Counted from the stretch's first letter, positions 6,250-16,613 are shown. The stretch is DNA of 64,000 nt from Streptomyces sp. NBC_00443 (GCF_036014175.1 NZ_CP107917.1:4712001-4776000), one strand, 5' to 3'. Notes: generated by a model not told the origin, from the letters alone. Translations and numbers: made by a program.

Positions 6250-7412
6250 GCGTGCGGGCGCGGGACGCCCTCGCCGGGCGGGCGGCGATCGTCGGCGTCG
6301 GGGCCACCGAGTTCTCCAAGGACTCGGGGCGCAGCGAGCTGCGGTTGGCGGTGGAAGCGGTGCGGGCCGCGCTGGACGACGCGGGGCTGACGCCGGGGGA
6401 CGTGGACGGGATGGTGACGTTCACGATGGACACCAGCCCGGAGATCACCGTCGCCCAGGCGTGCGGGATGGGTGAGCTGTCCTTCTTCTCCCGCGTCCAC
6501 TACGGCGGCGGCGCGGCCTGTGCGACCGTCCAGCAGGCGGCGCTCGCCGTGGCGACGGGGGTTGCGGAGGTGGTGGTCTGCTACCGGGCCTTCAACGAGC
6601 GGTCGGGGCGACGCTTCGGGTCGGGGGTGCAGCACCGGGAGCCGTCCGCGGAGGGCGTGGCGCTCGGCTGGTCGTTGCCGTTCGGGCTGCTCACCCCCGC
6701 CTCCTGGGTGGCGATGGCGGCGCAGCGGTATCTGCACACCTACGGGCTGACGCCGGAGGCGTTCGGACATGTGGCGGTCATGGACCGCAGGTACGCCGCG
6801 ACCAACCCGGCTGCGTACTTCCACGGCAGACCCATCACCCTCGCCGACCACGCGGCCTCGCGCTGGATCGTCGAGCCGCTGCGGCTGCTGGACTGCTGCC
6901 AGGAGACGGATGGCGGTCAGGCGATCGTCGTCACGTCCGTCGACCGTGCCCGTGACCTGCCCCACCCGCCGGCCGTCATAGCGGCGGCGGCCCAGGGCGC
7001 CGGACGCGGGCAGGAGCAGATGACGAGCTTCTACCGGGACGACCTCACCGGCCTGCCGGAGATGGGCGTGGTGGCGCGGCAGCTGTGGCGGACGGCGGGG
7101 CTGGGGCCGGGGGAGATCGACGTGGGGATTCTGTACGACCACTTCACTCCTTTCGTCCTGATGCAGCTGGAGGAGTTCGGGTTCTGCGGAAAGGGGGAGG
7201 CCACGGACTTCGTAGCCGAGGAGAGGCTGCCGCTCAACACACACGGGGGGCAGCTCGGGGAGGCGTATCTGCACGGGATGAACGGAATCGCGGAGGGGGT
7301 GAGGCAGGTGCAGGGCAGGGCGGTGAACCAGATACCCGGAGCGGAGCGGGTGCTGGTGACGGCGGGGACAGGGGTGCCGACATCGGGGCTGGTCCTGGCC
7401 GCCGACGGCTGA
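6246..7412 (+). CDS. Ltp2-like thiolase-fold lipid-transfer protein/aldolase
   Basis: A 388-residue protein of the SCP2-thiolase/lipid-transfer group. It starts RAAIVGVGATEFSKDSGRSELRLAVEAVRAALDDAGL, then has YGGGAACATVQQAALAVATG and the C-terminal LNTHGGQLGEAYLHGMNGI. In Mycobacterium, Ltp2 performs a retro-aldol cleavage that releases propionyl-CoA from the steroid side chain, in complex with the DUF35 part of ChsH2. The gene is last of three overlapping or close genes, which supports that complex. The actual substrate here may be a branched or alicyclic acyl-CoA rather than a sterol. Confidence 0.85.
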   Translation: MSVRARDALAGRAAIVGVGATEFSKDSGRSELRLAVEAVRAALDDAGLTPGDVDGMVTFTMDTSPEITVAQACGMGELSFFSRVHYGGGAACATVQQAALAVATGVAEVVVCYRAFNERSGRRFGSGVQHREPSAEGVALGWSLPFGLLTPASWVAMAAQRYLHTYGLTPEAFGHVAVMDRRYAATNPAAYFHGRPITLADHAASRWIVEPLRLLDCCQETDGGQAIVVTSVDRARDLPHPPAVIAAAAQGAGRGQEQMTSFYRDDLTGLPEMGVVARQLWRTAGLGPGEIDVGILYDHFTPFVLMQLEEFGFCGKGEATDFVAEERLPLNTHGGQLGEAYLHGMNGIAEGVRQVQGRAVNQIPGAERVLVTAGTGVPTSGLVLAADG

Positions 7413-7582
7413 TCCCGGCCTTGCTGCCGACGGTGACCCTCAGGGGTAATCCCGCAGTATGCGTCCGTCGCTCGTCCACCTTCAGGAGGTGGAGTCAGCC
7501 CCACCCCTACAACCTGAGGCGGACGTTGCTTCGGCACCTGCGGCCGATCCGCTGAAGTAGGGGTCGCTCATAGCGTGGAGTC

Positions 7583-8143
7583 ATGACCACACCCGTCTGC
7601 ACCAGCGCTTCCGACGCCGCGACGCGGGCCTTTCCGAACGCGACGTATCCCTCCTTCACGTCGTACGTACGGGCCCGCCAGCCGGTGCTGCTGCGTACCG
7701 CCCGGTCGCTGACCGCGAACCCGTGCGACGCGGAGGACCTGCTGCAGACCGCGCTCACCAAGACGTACGTGGCCTGGGAGCGCATCGAGGACCATCGCGC
7801 GCTCGACGGCTATGTGCGCAGGGCGCTGCTGAACACGCGGACATCGCAGTGGCGCAAGCGCAAGGTCGACGAGTTCGCCTGCGACGAGCTGCCCGAGCCG
7901 GAGCCCACCTCCGGGCACGGAGACGACCCGGCGGAGCAGCAGGCGCTGCACGACGCCATGTGGCGCGCGATCATGCGGCTCCCGGCGCGGCAGCGGGCAA
8001 TGGTCGTCCTGCGGTATTACGAGGACCTCAGCGAGGTCCAGACGGCCGAGGTGCTCGGCGTCTCCGTAGGCACGGTCAAGTCGGCGGTGTCGAGAGCCCT
8101 CGGGAAGCTGCGCGAGGACCCTGAGCTGGTGCTGGTCCGGTAG
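7583..8143 (+). CDS. SigE-family ECF RNA polymerase sigma factor
   Basis: A 186-residue ECF sigma factor. Region 2 covers about residues 25-95 (YPSFTSYVRARQPVLLRTARSLTANPCDAEDLLQTALTKTYVAWERI) and region 4 about residues 115-180 (LPARQRAMVVLRYYEDLSEVQTAEVLGVSVGTVKSAVSRALGKLRED, a clear helix-turn-helix). It belongs to the actinobacterial SigE-like group often found without an anti-sigma neighbour; none is seen here. It sits between two lipid-catabolism transcription units, but its regulon cannot be read from this window. Confidence 0.9.
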   Translation: MTTPVCTSASDAATRAFPNATYPSFTSYVRARQPVLLRTARSLTANPCDAEDLLQTALTKTYVAWERIEDHRALDGYVRRALLNTRTSQWRKRKVDEFACDELPEPEPTSGHGDDPAEQQALHDAMWRAIMRLPARQRAMVVLRYYEDLSEVQTAEVLGVSVGTVKSAVSRALGKLREDPELVLVR

Positions 8144-8202
8144 GACCGACGCCGACACCGAAGCGAGGCTGACGCCGACGCGCAGCCGACGCCGACGCAC
8201 GG

Positions 8203-8246
8203 CCACCGCCCCACAGCTTGCCTGCCACCGCCCCACAGCTTGCCTG
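8203..8246. repeat. Two 22-bp tandem repeats
   Basis: CCACCGCCCCACAGCTTGCC followed by TG occurs at 8203-8224 and again, identical, at 8225-8246. The preceding 50 bases contain several GACGCCGAC units. No coding function is evident in this 250-base gap. Confidence 0.75.
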
Positions 8247-8339
8247 CCCCCACGCCACCCTCCCTGCCCTGCCCCGTCCCGCCTACCGTCACAGCCCCGT
8301 GAACGCAACGTGACGTGATCGATCAGCCGGTACTAGTGA

Positions 8340-8355
8340 CATACCGCTCGGTATG
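8340..8355 (+). promoter_or_regulatory. Palindromic operator before the acyl-CoA ligase gene
   Basis: CATACCG-CT-CGGTATG is a perfect 7-bp-arm palindrome 59 bases upstream of the ligase start. ATACCG/CGGTAT inverted arms are typical of TetR-family operators, including those sensing acyl-CoA. No regulator gene adjoins, so the repressor must act in trans. Confidence 0.55.
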
Positions 8356-8414
8356 CGCGCAGAATCTCCGCAACCCTTACTACCGCGTAGGCAATGTCGC
8401 CCCGGGAGGACGCC

Positions 8415-10070
<1,656 letters not shown>

Positions 10071-10094
10071 CGGGGCGCAGTTGCGGGAACTTTC

Positions 10095-10137
10095 GTGGGG
10101 CGGGCGGCTGCGGGTGGTCCGTGGTTGCCCGCCCCAC
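10095..10137. repeat. Inverted repeat in convergent intergenic gap
   Basis: GTGGGGCGGGC (10095-10105) is repeated in inverted orientation as GCCCGCCCCAC (10127-10137) around a 21-base G/T-rich loop. It adjoins the terminator hairpin and may form a second structure at the end of the ligase transcript. Confidence 0.5.
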
Positions 10138-10159
10138 GCGGCGTGGCCGCACATCGACA

Positions 10160-10192
10160 CGGTCCCGCGCCCCTTTCAGGGGCGCGGGACCG
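10160..10192. terminator. Bidirectional terminator hairpin
   Basis: A perfect 15-bp stem (CGGTCCCGCGCCCCT at 10160-10174 with AGGGGCGCGGGACCG at 10178-10192) and a TTC loop lie between the convergent acyl-CoA ligase and sensor genes, 3 bases from the sensor's stop codon. Confidence 0.8.
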
Positions 10193-10195
10193 TCG

Positions 10196-13100
10196 TCAGT
10201 TGGTACCGATCCGTGCCAGCAGGTCCACGATCCGGCTCTGCACCTCACCACTCGTTGACCGTTCGGCCAGGAACAGCACCGTCTCGCCCGATGCCAGGCG
10301 GGGCAGGTCGGCCTGGTCGACGGCGGCGGTGTAGACGACGAGCGGGGTGCGGTTGAGCTGCCCGTTCGCGCGCAGCCAGTCGACGATCCCGGCCCGGCGC
10401 CGATGCACCTGCAGCAGGTCCATCACGACCAGGTTCGGCCGGAAGTCACCCGCCAGCGCCACGGCGTCGGCGTCACTCGCGGCCCGCGCCACCTGCATCC
10501 CGCGCCGCTCCAGCGTCGCGGTCAGCGCCAGCGCGATCTCCGCGTGCTCCTCGATCAGCAGCACGCGCGGCGGGTGCTGCTCACTGTCCCGCGGCGCCAG
10601 CGCCTTGAGCAGTACGGCGGGGTCGGCGCCGTACGCTGCCTCCCGCGAAGCCTGTCCGAGCCCCGCGGTCACCATCACCGGCACCGACGCGGCGACCGCG
10701 GCCTGCCGCAGCGACTGCAGCGCGGTCCGCGTGATCGGCCCGGTCAGCGGATCGACGAACAGCGCGGCGGGGAACGCCGCGATCTGCGCGTCGACCTCCT
10801 CGCGCGAGTGCACGATGACCGGCCGGTAGCCGCGGTCGCTCAGCGCCTGCTGGGTCGTCACATCCGGTGCGGGCCACACCAGCAGCCGCCGCGGGTTGTC
10901 GAGCGGCTCCGGCGGAAGTTCGTCGTCCATCGGCTGCGGCCGCGGAGTGTCGGCGACCTCGACGGCCCCGCCCGGACCGTCCAGCGGCTCGGGCCCCTCG
11001 GCGGCGTTCTCGTCCGGCGCGCCTATGGCGTACGACCGTCCGGCCGCCTCGGTCGTAGGCGCCAGCCGCGACTGCCCGGCCAGCGACGGCTGGGGCTGCG
11101 GCTGGGACTGGGGTTGCCCGCCGAGCGACTGCTGCGGCTGTGCGGACACCGGCTGCTCGGACGGCGGATGCGGCCGCGCCGCCTGCTCCGGCGAAGCGCC
11201 GGGCCGCGCGGCCGGGTCGGGCGGCGTGCCCAGCTTGCGGCGGCGTCCGCCGCTGGTCTGATGCGGGGGAGGCGTGGCCGACGACTGCGCGGGCGGCGCC
11301 GGCTGCTGCACCTGCGCGGCCTGCCGAGTGAACGGCACCCCCTGCCCCAGCGTCCGCACACTGATCGCCCGGCCTTGCGTCGAGTTCGGGTCGACGGGAG
11401 CGGCCGGAGCACCCGGAGCGGCGGCTTCGGCGGGCAGCGGCTGGGCCGCCCGCTCCGACTGACCGACCGGGGCTGCAGCCGCGCCTTCCGGAGGCAGCGG
11501 GGTGCCCGGAGCCGGGGTGCCCGGCGAGGGCTGGGGCTGCGCGGCCCGGGGGGCGTTCGGCTTCGGCGGTACGGGGGCACCGGGCGCGGCCCGCGGGGGT
11601 ACGGGCGTGCCGGCAGCGGCGTTCGCCGGTACGGCGGTCCCGGCGTCCGGGGTGTCATCGGCGGCGGGCCATGGCTGCGGGGCCGGGGTGCCTTGAGCCG
11701 AGGTGCCCTGCTCGGGGGCTGCCGGACTGGGGGCCGCCTCGGCGGGGAGAGGCAGGCTCGGGGCAGCGGCGTTCGGCGCGGCGGCCTGGGCGGGCTGGTC
11801 CGCAACCGGCTGGCCCACGGCCCGTCGGCGACGCCCGGTCGGCGCGCTGGTCGGATGCGGCTGTGGCGGGGTGTGGTCGGCGGCCTGATCGTGCGGCACG
11901 GCATCGTGCCGGCCCTCGTCGACGAGAACGTCCCCAGGAGCGCCCTGCCCGGCAGCCGGCACCTGCCCGGGCGCCGGGACCTGCCCGGGAACCTGAGCCT
12001 GCGCCTGCACGGGAGCCGGGATCGAGCCCGGAGCCACAGGCGCACCCGGCGCCCCAGCCACACCCGGCGTCACAGCCGCGGCCGGAGAGGGAGCCGCAGC
12101 CGGCTCACCGCCGCCCTGCTCCGCCCCCCTGCTGGCAGCAGTCCGGTCCGCCGCGGCGGGCGGCAGCGCGAACACCGGACGGGGCCCGGCCTCCTGCGCC
12201 TGCGCGGCACCTCGCTCGGCGGCCGTTGCCAGGGCACGTCGACGTCGTCCGGACGCCTGAGGAGCATCGCCCGAGCCGGCCGTACCGGACCCGGAAGCCG
12301 AAGCGGAGGTACCGGCCGCAGGCAGGGCGGGCGGCAGAGCGTGCTGCTCCCCGCCGTCCCGCCGGGCGCGTCGTCCGCCGGGCGCCGGCACTCCCTGCGG
12401 AGGCACGGTCGCGCCCAGGCCGTTCCCGATGGCCGCGGCTCCCGCCGCATGCTCGGCGGCCGTGACCACGGCCCCCTCGGAGACGCCGTCTCCGCCGTCC
12501 TCGGCAGGCCGTCCGCGCCGCCGTCCGGTACCGCCGGAGGCCTCGCCCTCGGCGTCCGCCGCACCCTGGGGCAGCGCCGGAACGGCAGCTGCCGAACGCC
12601 TGCGCCGCCGTCCGGTGGGCGCGGAGCCCTCCGCGTCGGCGGAATCGGCGTCGGCACCGGGCGTGTCGCTCGCCAGGAAGGCGTCCACGGAGGACCGCCG
12701 GGCCCGCCGCCGCCCGCCACCGGCACCCTGCTCGGCACCGGTAGCCACAGCGGCACCCTCGGTCCCGTCAGTGGCCTCAGGCGCGACGCCGTCCACGGGT
12801 GCCGCCGGAACGGCTCCCGCCCCACCCCCGATGGGCACTTCGAGGACGTACGCACTGCCGCTCATCCCCGGCACCTCGTGCGTCTGGAGCACACCGCCGT
12901 GGGCCCGCACGATCCCGCGCACGATCGGCTCGTGCACCGGGTCTCCCCCGGCATACGGCCCGCGCACCTCGATCCGTACGACCTCACCGCGCTGTGCCGC
13001 GGCGACCACGACGGTGTTGTCCATGTAACCGCCCGCCGACACGGGCGAGTTCCCGGTCGCGTCGACCCCCGCCACATCGGCGACGAGATGCGCGAGCGCG

Positions 13101-14479
13101 GTGGCGAGGCGCTGCGGGTCGACCTCGGCCTCGATGGGCGGTGCGTGCACGGCGAACTGCACCCGCCCCGGCCCGATGAGTTCCACGGCCCCGTCGACAC
13201 CCGCGGCGACGACGGCGTCGAGCATCACCTTCGTACGGGAGACCTGGTCGGTCCCCGAGTCGAGCTGCTGGTACCCGAGGACGTTGTCGATGAGCGTCGT
13301 GATCCGGGAGTAGCCGGCCGACAGGTGATGGAGCACCTGGTTGGCCTCGGGCCACAGCTGCCCGGCGTCGTCGGCGGCGAGCGCGGCCAGTTCACGGCGG
13401 AGTTCGTCGAGCGGGCCCCGGAGCGAGCCCGCGAGGAGCGTCAGCAACTGCTCGTGCCGAGCCGCCAGCGCCTCGTACCGGTCCTTCTCCCGCTCTCCGA
13501 GCGCGGCATACCGCTCCTCGCCCGCGGCGAGTTCCTCGGCGTGCAGCTCCCGGAGCTCCTCGACCTCGCTCACATGCTTCTGCCGCAGGGCGGTCAGCTC
13601 GGAGGCGTGCTCCTCGGCGAGCCGCTCCAGCTCCTCGGCGTGCCGCTCCTCGGCGGTGGTCTTCTCCTCGGCGAGGGCGTCGTAGGGCCGACGGTCGGCG
13701 AAGGTCATCACGGCGCCGACGAGCTGGTCGCCGTCGCGCACGGGCGCGGTCGTCAGGTCGACGGACACCTCGTCCCCGCCCTTGGACCACAGCACCTGCC
13801 CACGCACCCGGTGCTTGCGCCCCGAGCGCAGGGTGTCGGCGAGCGCGGACTCCTCGTACGGGAAGGGCGACCCGTCGGCACGGGAGTGCAGGACGAGCGT
13901 GTGCAGCTCGCGTCCACCGAGGTCGCTGGCCCGGTAACCCAGTATCTGAGCGGCGGCCGGGTTGACGAGAACGATCCGCCCGTCGGTGTCGGTGCCCACG
14001 ACACCTTCAGAAGCGGCCCGCAGGATCATCTCGGTCTGCCGCTGCGAACGCGCCAGCTCGGCCTCGGTGTCGACGGTGCCGGTCAGATCGCGTACGACGA
14101 GCATGAGCAGCTCGTCACCGCCGTAGCCGTATCCGTCGTAGGCCTGTTGCCCGTTCTCGAGATTCGCGGACGTCACCTCGACCGGGAACTCGGTGCCGTC
14201 GGTCCGCCGGGCCATCATCCGGGTCGGCTTGGTCCGGCCCTGCGGGTCCATGTGGTCGGGCCGTCGCATGGACCCCGGGATCAGCTTGGAGTCGAACTGC
14301 GGCAGCAGATCGAGCAGCCCCCGCCCCACCAGAGCCGTCCCCGGCGCCTCGAAGGCCTCCAGGGCGATGGTGTTGGCGTTGACGACGGTCCCATTGGCGT
14401 TGACCAGCACCAACGCATCGGGAAGCGCGTCGAGTATGGCTGCGAGGCGAGCAGCGCCTCGGGATGGCCTGCTGCTCAC
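10196..14479 (-). CDS. Giant PAS/histidine-kinase-like/receiver protein with degenerate catalytic sites
   Basis: A 1427-residue cytoplasmic protein. Order: PAS (about 8-120), PAS (150-265, ending VMTFADRRPYDA), acidic coiled coil (270-345), a HisKA-like helix pair near 345-410, a HATPase-like domain (440-545), a Pro/Ala/Gln-rich linker of about 640 residues, and two receiver-like domains (about 1190-1290 and 1300-1427). The phosphoacceptor box reads LAGSLRGPLDELR where active kinases have SHELRTPL, so the histidine is missing. The N-box asparagine is also not visible (LAHLVADVAG). The last receiver keeps an Asp (VVMDLLQ) but has EE for the acidic pair. It is probably a scaffold or ligand sensor, not a kinase. 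No partner regulator adjoins. Confidence 0.85.
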   Translation of the reverse strand: MSSRPSRGAARLAAILDALPDALVLVNANGTVVNANTIALEAFEAPGTALVGRGLLDLLPQFDSKLIPGSMRRPDHMDPQGRTKPTRMMARRTDGTEFPVEVTSANLENGQQAYDGYGYGGDELLMLVVRDLTGTVDTEAELARSQRQTEMILRAASEGVVGTDTDGRIVLVNPAAAQILGYRASDLGGRELHTLVLHSRADGSPFPYEESALADTLRSGRKHRVRGQVLWSKGGDEVSVDLTTAPVRDGDQLVGAVMTFADRRPYDALAEEKTTAEERHAEELERLAEEHASELTALRQKHVSEVEELRELHAEELAAGEERYAALGEREKDRYEALAARHEQLLTLLAGSLRGPLDELRRELAALAADDAGQLWPEANQVLHHLSAGYSRITTLIDNVLGYQQLDSGTDQVSRTKVMLDAVVAAGVDGAVELIGPGRVQFAVHAPPIEAEVDPQRLATALAHLVADVAGVDATGNSPVSAGGYMDNTVVVAAAQRGEVVRIEVRGPYAGGDPVHEPIVRGIVRAHGGVLQTHEVPGMSGSAYVLEVPIGGGAGAVPAAPVDGVAPEATDGTEGAAVATGAEQGAGGGRRRARRSSVDAFLASDTPGADADSADAEGSAPTGRRRRRSAAAVPALPQGAADAEGEASGGTGRRRGRPAEDGGDGVSEGAVVTAAEHAAGAAAIGNGLGATVPPQGVPAPGGRRARRDGGEQHALPPALPAAGTSASASGSGTAGSGDAPQASGRRRRALATAAERGAAQAQEAGPRPVFALPPAAADRTAASRGAEQGGGEPAAAPSPAAAVTPGVAGAPGAPVAPGSIPAPVQAQAQVPGQVPAPGQVPAAGQGAPGDVLVDEGRHDAVPHDQAADHTPPQPHPTSAPTGRRRRAVGQPVADQPAQAAAPNAAAPSLPLPAEAAPSPAAPEQGTSAQGTPAPQPWPAADDTPDAGTAVPANAAAGTPVPPRAAPGAPVPPKPNAPRAAQPQPSPGTPAPGTPLPPEGAAAAPVGQSERAAQPLPAEAAAPGAPAAPVDPNSTQGRAISVRTLGQGVPFTRQAAQVQQPAPPAQSSATPPPHQTSGGRRRKLGTPPDPAARPGASPEQAARPHPPSEQPVSAQPQQSLGGQPQSQPQPQPSLAGQSRLAPTTEAAGRSYAIGAPDENAAEGPEPLDGPGGAVEVADTPRPQPMDDELPPEPLDNPRRLLVWPAPDVTTQQALSDRGYRPVIVHSREEVDAQIAAFPAALFVDPLTGPITRTALQSLRQAAVAASVPVMVTAGLGQASREAAYGADPAVLLKALAPRDSEQHPPRVLLIEEHAEIALALTATLERRGMQVARAASDADAVALAGDFRPNLVVMDLLQVHRRRAGIVDWLRANGQLNRTPLVVYTAAVDQADLPRLASGETVLFLAERSTSGEVQSRIVDLLARIGTN

Positions 14480-14790
14480 GAGACGCTTCCTCCCTGTTAC
14501 CGCACCTTGCCGACCGCTCGGGCCATCTTGCCAACCGGCCCGCGACGTGTCACGCGAGGGAGTCTAAAGGCTGGGGTTGCGCTCGCGACGCCGGATGAGA
14601 GGGAGGTCGCACGACGAAGTGACCCAGAACGTATGACCGCCTGTGCCGACGTCCTGCCAGCGTCCTTCGGGCTTCGCGAGACCTTCGCGGGACTTTTACG
14701 GCGCCGATGCCTTCCCCATGGAAAGCCTGTGCGACGGCGTACCGGACCCCCTGCTTCCCTGACGTACGGCGGCGTGGTGCCGTCGTGGGG
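14480..14790. other. Intergenic region without a recognised gene
   Basis: About 311 bases between the sensor's start and the stop codon of the SSI gene, both leftward. It should contain the sensor promoter and the 3' end of the SSI transcript. I see a short GC-rich imperfect dyad (TTCGGGCTTCGCGAG...CTTCGCGGG near 14667-14694) but no coding sequence or RNA I can support. Confidence 0.35.
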
Positions 14791-15300
14791 CTACGGCCGC
14801 CCCTGCTGGCGCAGGTCGGGAAGGAGCGGCACGAGCCGGTCCCAGCGGTCGATCTCGCACCCGTTGCTGCGGTCGTACCGCGCGTCGACGGGACGCCCGG
14901 CCCAGGTCCCGGTGACACGCGCGGTGGCCGGGCCGCCGTACTGCATGGTGCAGAAGCCGCCCCGCTCCGCGGGGGCGAAGGTGTCCTTGCCCCACCGGGC
15001 GCCGCGATCGAGCGCGGCACAGGCCCCGGCGGCGTCGGGGTGGTCGCCGCCGGCCGGGTGGCAGGACAGCTCATAGGTCCCGTCGGCGCCGCCGCCGGCG
15101 TTGCGGACGGTGACGGTGAGGTGGTCGCCCGAGCGGCCGGGGTCCGTCAGGGACGGGGACGCGAGGGGGAGCGGCGCGGCCTGTGCCTGCGCGGCGGCGG
15201 GCGCGACGGAGGCGGAGCCGACGGCGACGAGGGAGCCGGCGGCGACGAAGAGCAGCCGGCGAAGGCGCCGGGCCGGGGCGGAACGGTTGACCTGCAACAT
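14791..15300 (-). CDS. Secreted subtilisin inhibitor (SSI family)
   Basis: A 169-residue precursor. Signal peptide: basic RRLRRLL, hydrophobic core, then Ala-rich SVAPAAAQAQA. The mature domain has four cysteines in the SSI spacing (LSCHP, GACAAL, FCTMQY, NGCEIDRW), consistent with two disulfides. By alignment the reactive-site loop is Cys-Thr-Met-Gln-Tyr, with Met at P1 as in classic SSI, predicting inhibition of subtilisin-like proteases. SSI proteins are secreted in quantity by Streptomyces and may control extracellular proteolysis during development. ATG 15300 (MLQVNRSAPARR) is preferred to upstream starts. Confidence 0.9.
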   Translation of the reverse strand: MLQVNRSAPARRLRRLLFVAAGSLVAVGSASVAPAAAQAQAAPLPLASPSLTDPGRSGDHLTVTVRNAGGGADGTYELSCHPAGGDHPDAAGACAALDRGARWGKDTFAPAERGGFCTMQYGGPATARVTGTWAGRPVDARYDRSNGCEIDRWDRLVPLLPDLRQQGRP

Positions 15301-15502
15301 GACCTGACTAACGCCGCACCCCCGCGTACGTTGCGGCCCCGCCTCTCCTCGCCCGTCCTCGCCCGGCGCTCCGCGAAGCACGCCGGGAAGAGCTTTGCCC
15401 TGCGGCCTACCCGCCTAGTACCGTGGAGGTCGATTGGTGACAGCACGCTCGACTGTGTCATCATCTGCACGCACCACTCGCGCTCGCGCGGGCGGCTGTG
15501 CT

Positions 15503-15593
15503 GGAGGCGTCGCCTAGTCCGGTCTATGGCGCCGCACTGCTAATGCGGTTTGGGCCTCAAAGCCCATCGAGGGTTCAAATCCCTCCGCCTCCG
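15503..15593 (+). tRNA. tRNA-Ser(GCT)
   Basis: Acceptor strands GGAGGCG (15503-15509) and CGCCTCC (15586-15592) pair, with discriminator G at 15593. The anticodon arm CCGCA-CTGCTAA-TGCGG carries GCT. A long variable arm (GGGCCTC/AAAGCCC region) and T-arm GAGGG-TTCAAAT-CCCTC complete a class II tRNA of 91 nt. CCA is not encoded. Confidence 0.95.
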
Positions 15594-15603
15594 CGCTAGA
15601 TCA

Positions 15604-15640
15604 CGAAGCCCCGGTCCCAGGACCGGGGCTTCGGCGTTTT
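15604..15640 (+). terminator. Terminator after tRNA-Ser
   Basis: CGAAGCCCCGGTCC (15604-15617) pairs with GGACCGGGGCTTCG (15620-15633), followed by GCGTTTT. It begins 11 bases after the tRNA. Confidence 0.8.
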
Positions 15641-15796
15641 GCCACACCGCCGAGATTCGGCCCCATTAGGCCGTTTTCGCAGGTCACAAGGGGTATGGCA
15701 AACGGATTTCACATGGCGGCGGCAGTCATGTAATGTTCTTCCTGTCGCCGCGAGCGGGCCGGAAGGGCCGGGAGCGGCGGGAAAACAGAACAACAC

Positions 15797-15869
15797 GCAC
15801 TCGTAGCTTAACGGATAGAGCATCTGACTACGGATCAGAAGGTTGCAGGTTCGAATCCTGCCGAGTGCA
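15797..15869 (+). tRNA. tRNA-Arg(ACG)
   Basis: Acceptor GCACTCG (15797-15803) pairs with CGAGTGC (15862-15868); discriminator A at 15869. Anticodon arm TCTGA-CTACGGA-TCAGA carries ACG, and the T-arm is GCAGG-TTCGAAT-CCTGC. This is the usual substrate of the tRNA adenosine deaminase TadA (A34 to inosine), whose gene lies at 43272-43808. Confidence 0.95.
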
Positions 15870-15878
15870 CATCAGTTC

Positions 15879-15914
15879 AAAGGCCCCGGAGAGATCCGGG
15901 GCCTTTGGCGTTTG
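15879..15914 (+). terminator. Terminator after tRNA-Arg
   Basis: AAAGGCCCCGGA (15879-15890), loop GAGA, TCCGGGGCCTTT (15895-15906), then GGCGTTT: a 12-bp perfect stem beginning 9 bases after the tRNA. Confidence 0.8.
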
Positions 15915-15965
15915 CGCGCATCGACAGGGGAGTCGACAGATCCGTGTGACGTCTGGGGGGCGTTC

Positions 15966-16613
15966 ATGAAAGGCAAGGGTGGACGAGCAGCGGTCACCGG
16001 GGTCGTCTTGGCCGCGCTCGTAGGGTGCGGTGCCGGCAGCGCGGACTCGCGGGCGACGGAGCGAAAGGGGGCCGCTGCTTCTCCGGCAGCGTCACCGGCG
16101 CAGGAGCGCCTTTCTCCCGAGGATCTGCAGAGCCGGTGGTGGACCTGGGCGGCCTCGGAGCCGGAGGGGACGAATCCTGTCTCCGATGAGGACGGCAGCT
16201 CGTGCGGGCGCAACCAGGCACGGCACGTCTGGTTCTTGGCGGGCTCTTTCGGCGGGCAGGTCAAGCGGTCGTGCAAGGTTCCCGGAGGAGTGCCCCTTGC
16301 GTTCCCCTTGGTGAACCTCGTGGGTGGGCCCTCCGACTGCGAGGCCTTCATGGACGAGGCCAAGGGGACCGCAGTGCTGGATGGCAAGGAACTCGACCCG
16401 GAGGAACACCGGGGAGCGACGATCTTGGTGCGGGCCGCTGCGGACAACCCCGTCACCCAGTCCGCAGGGACGTTCACGACCACGGGTTGTGGGTTGTGGG
16501 TCCAGACGGAGCCGCTGGACCCCGGGCAGCACACTCTGACGATCCGTGGTGAGTCCGCGGCCTTCTCCGTCGGGGCGGACTACTCCGTAAGCGTCGAGGA
16601 CGTATCGAAGTAG
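15966..16613 (+). CDS. Lipoprotein of unknown function
   Basis: A 215-residue predicted lipoprotein: basic MKGKGGR, hydrophobic VTGVVLAALV and a lipobox LVGC, then a Ser/Ala/Arg spacer. The folded part begins near residue 50 (LSPEDLQSRWWTWAASEPEGTNPVSDEDGSSCGRNQ) and contains further cysteines (SCGR, RSCKV, SDCEAF, TGCGLW) that could pair in the envelope. It ends TIRGESAAFSVGADYSVSVEDV, a beta-rich segment. I do not recognise a named domain. It lies between the tRNA pair and a convergent membrane gene. Confidence 0.75.
   Translation: MKGKGGRAAVTGVVLAALVGCGAGSADSRATERKGAAASPAASPAQERLSPEDLQSRWWTWAASEPEGTNPVSDEDGSSCGRNQARHVWFLAGSFGGQVKRSCKVPGGVPLAFPLVNLVGGPSDCEAFMDEAKGTAVLDGKELDPEEHRGATILVRAAADNPVTQSAGTFTTTGCGLWVQTEPLDPGQHTLTIRGESAAFSVGADYSVSVEDVSK

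Noticed and set aside
10078..10137. A riboswitch or structured RNA between the ligase and sensor genes
   Set aside because: The genes are convergent, and the inverted repeats are better explained as transcript-end hairpins.
10403..15076. A 1557-codon open frame opposite the PAS/kinase-like gene
   Set aside because: It is antisense to a protein with clear PAS and receiver domains. Its product is Arg/Gly/Pro-rich with no domain, the usual shadow of strong third-position GC bias.
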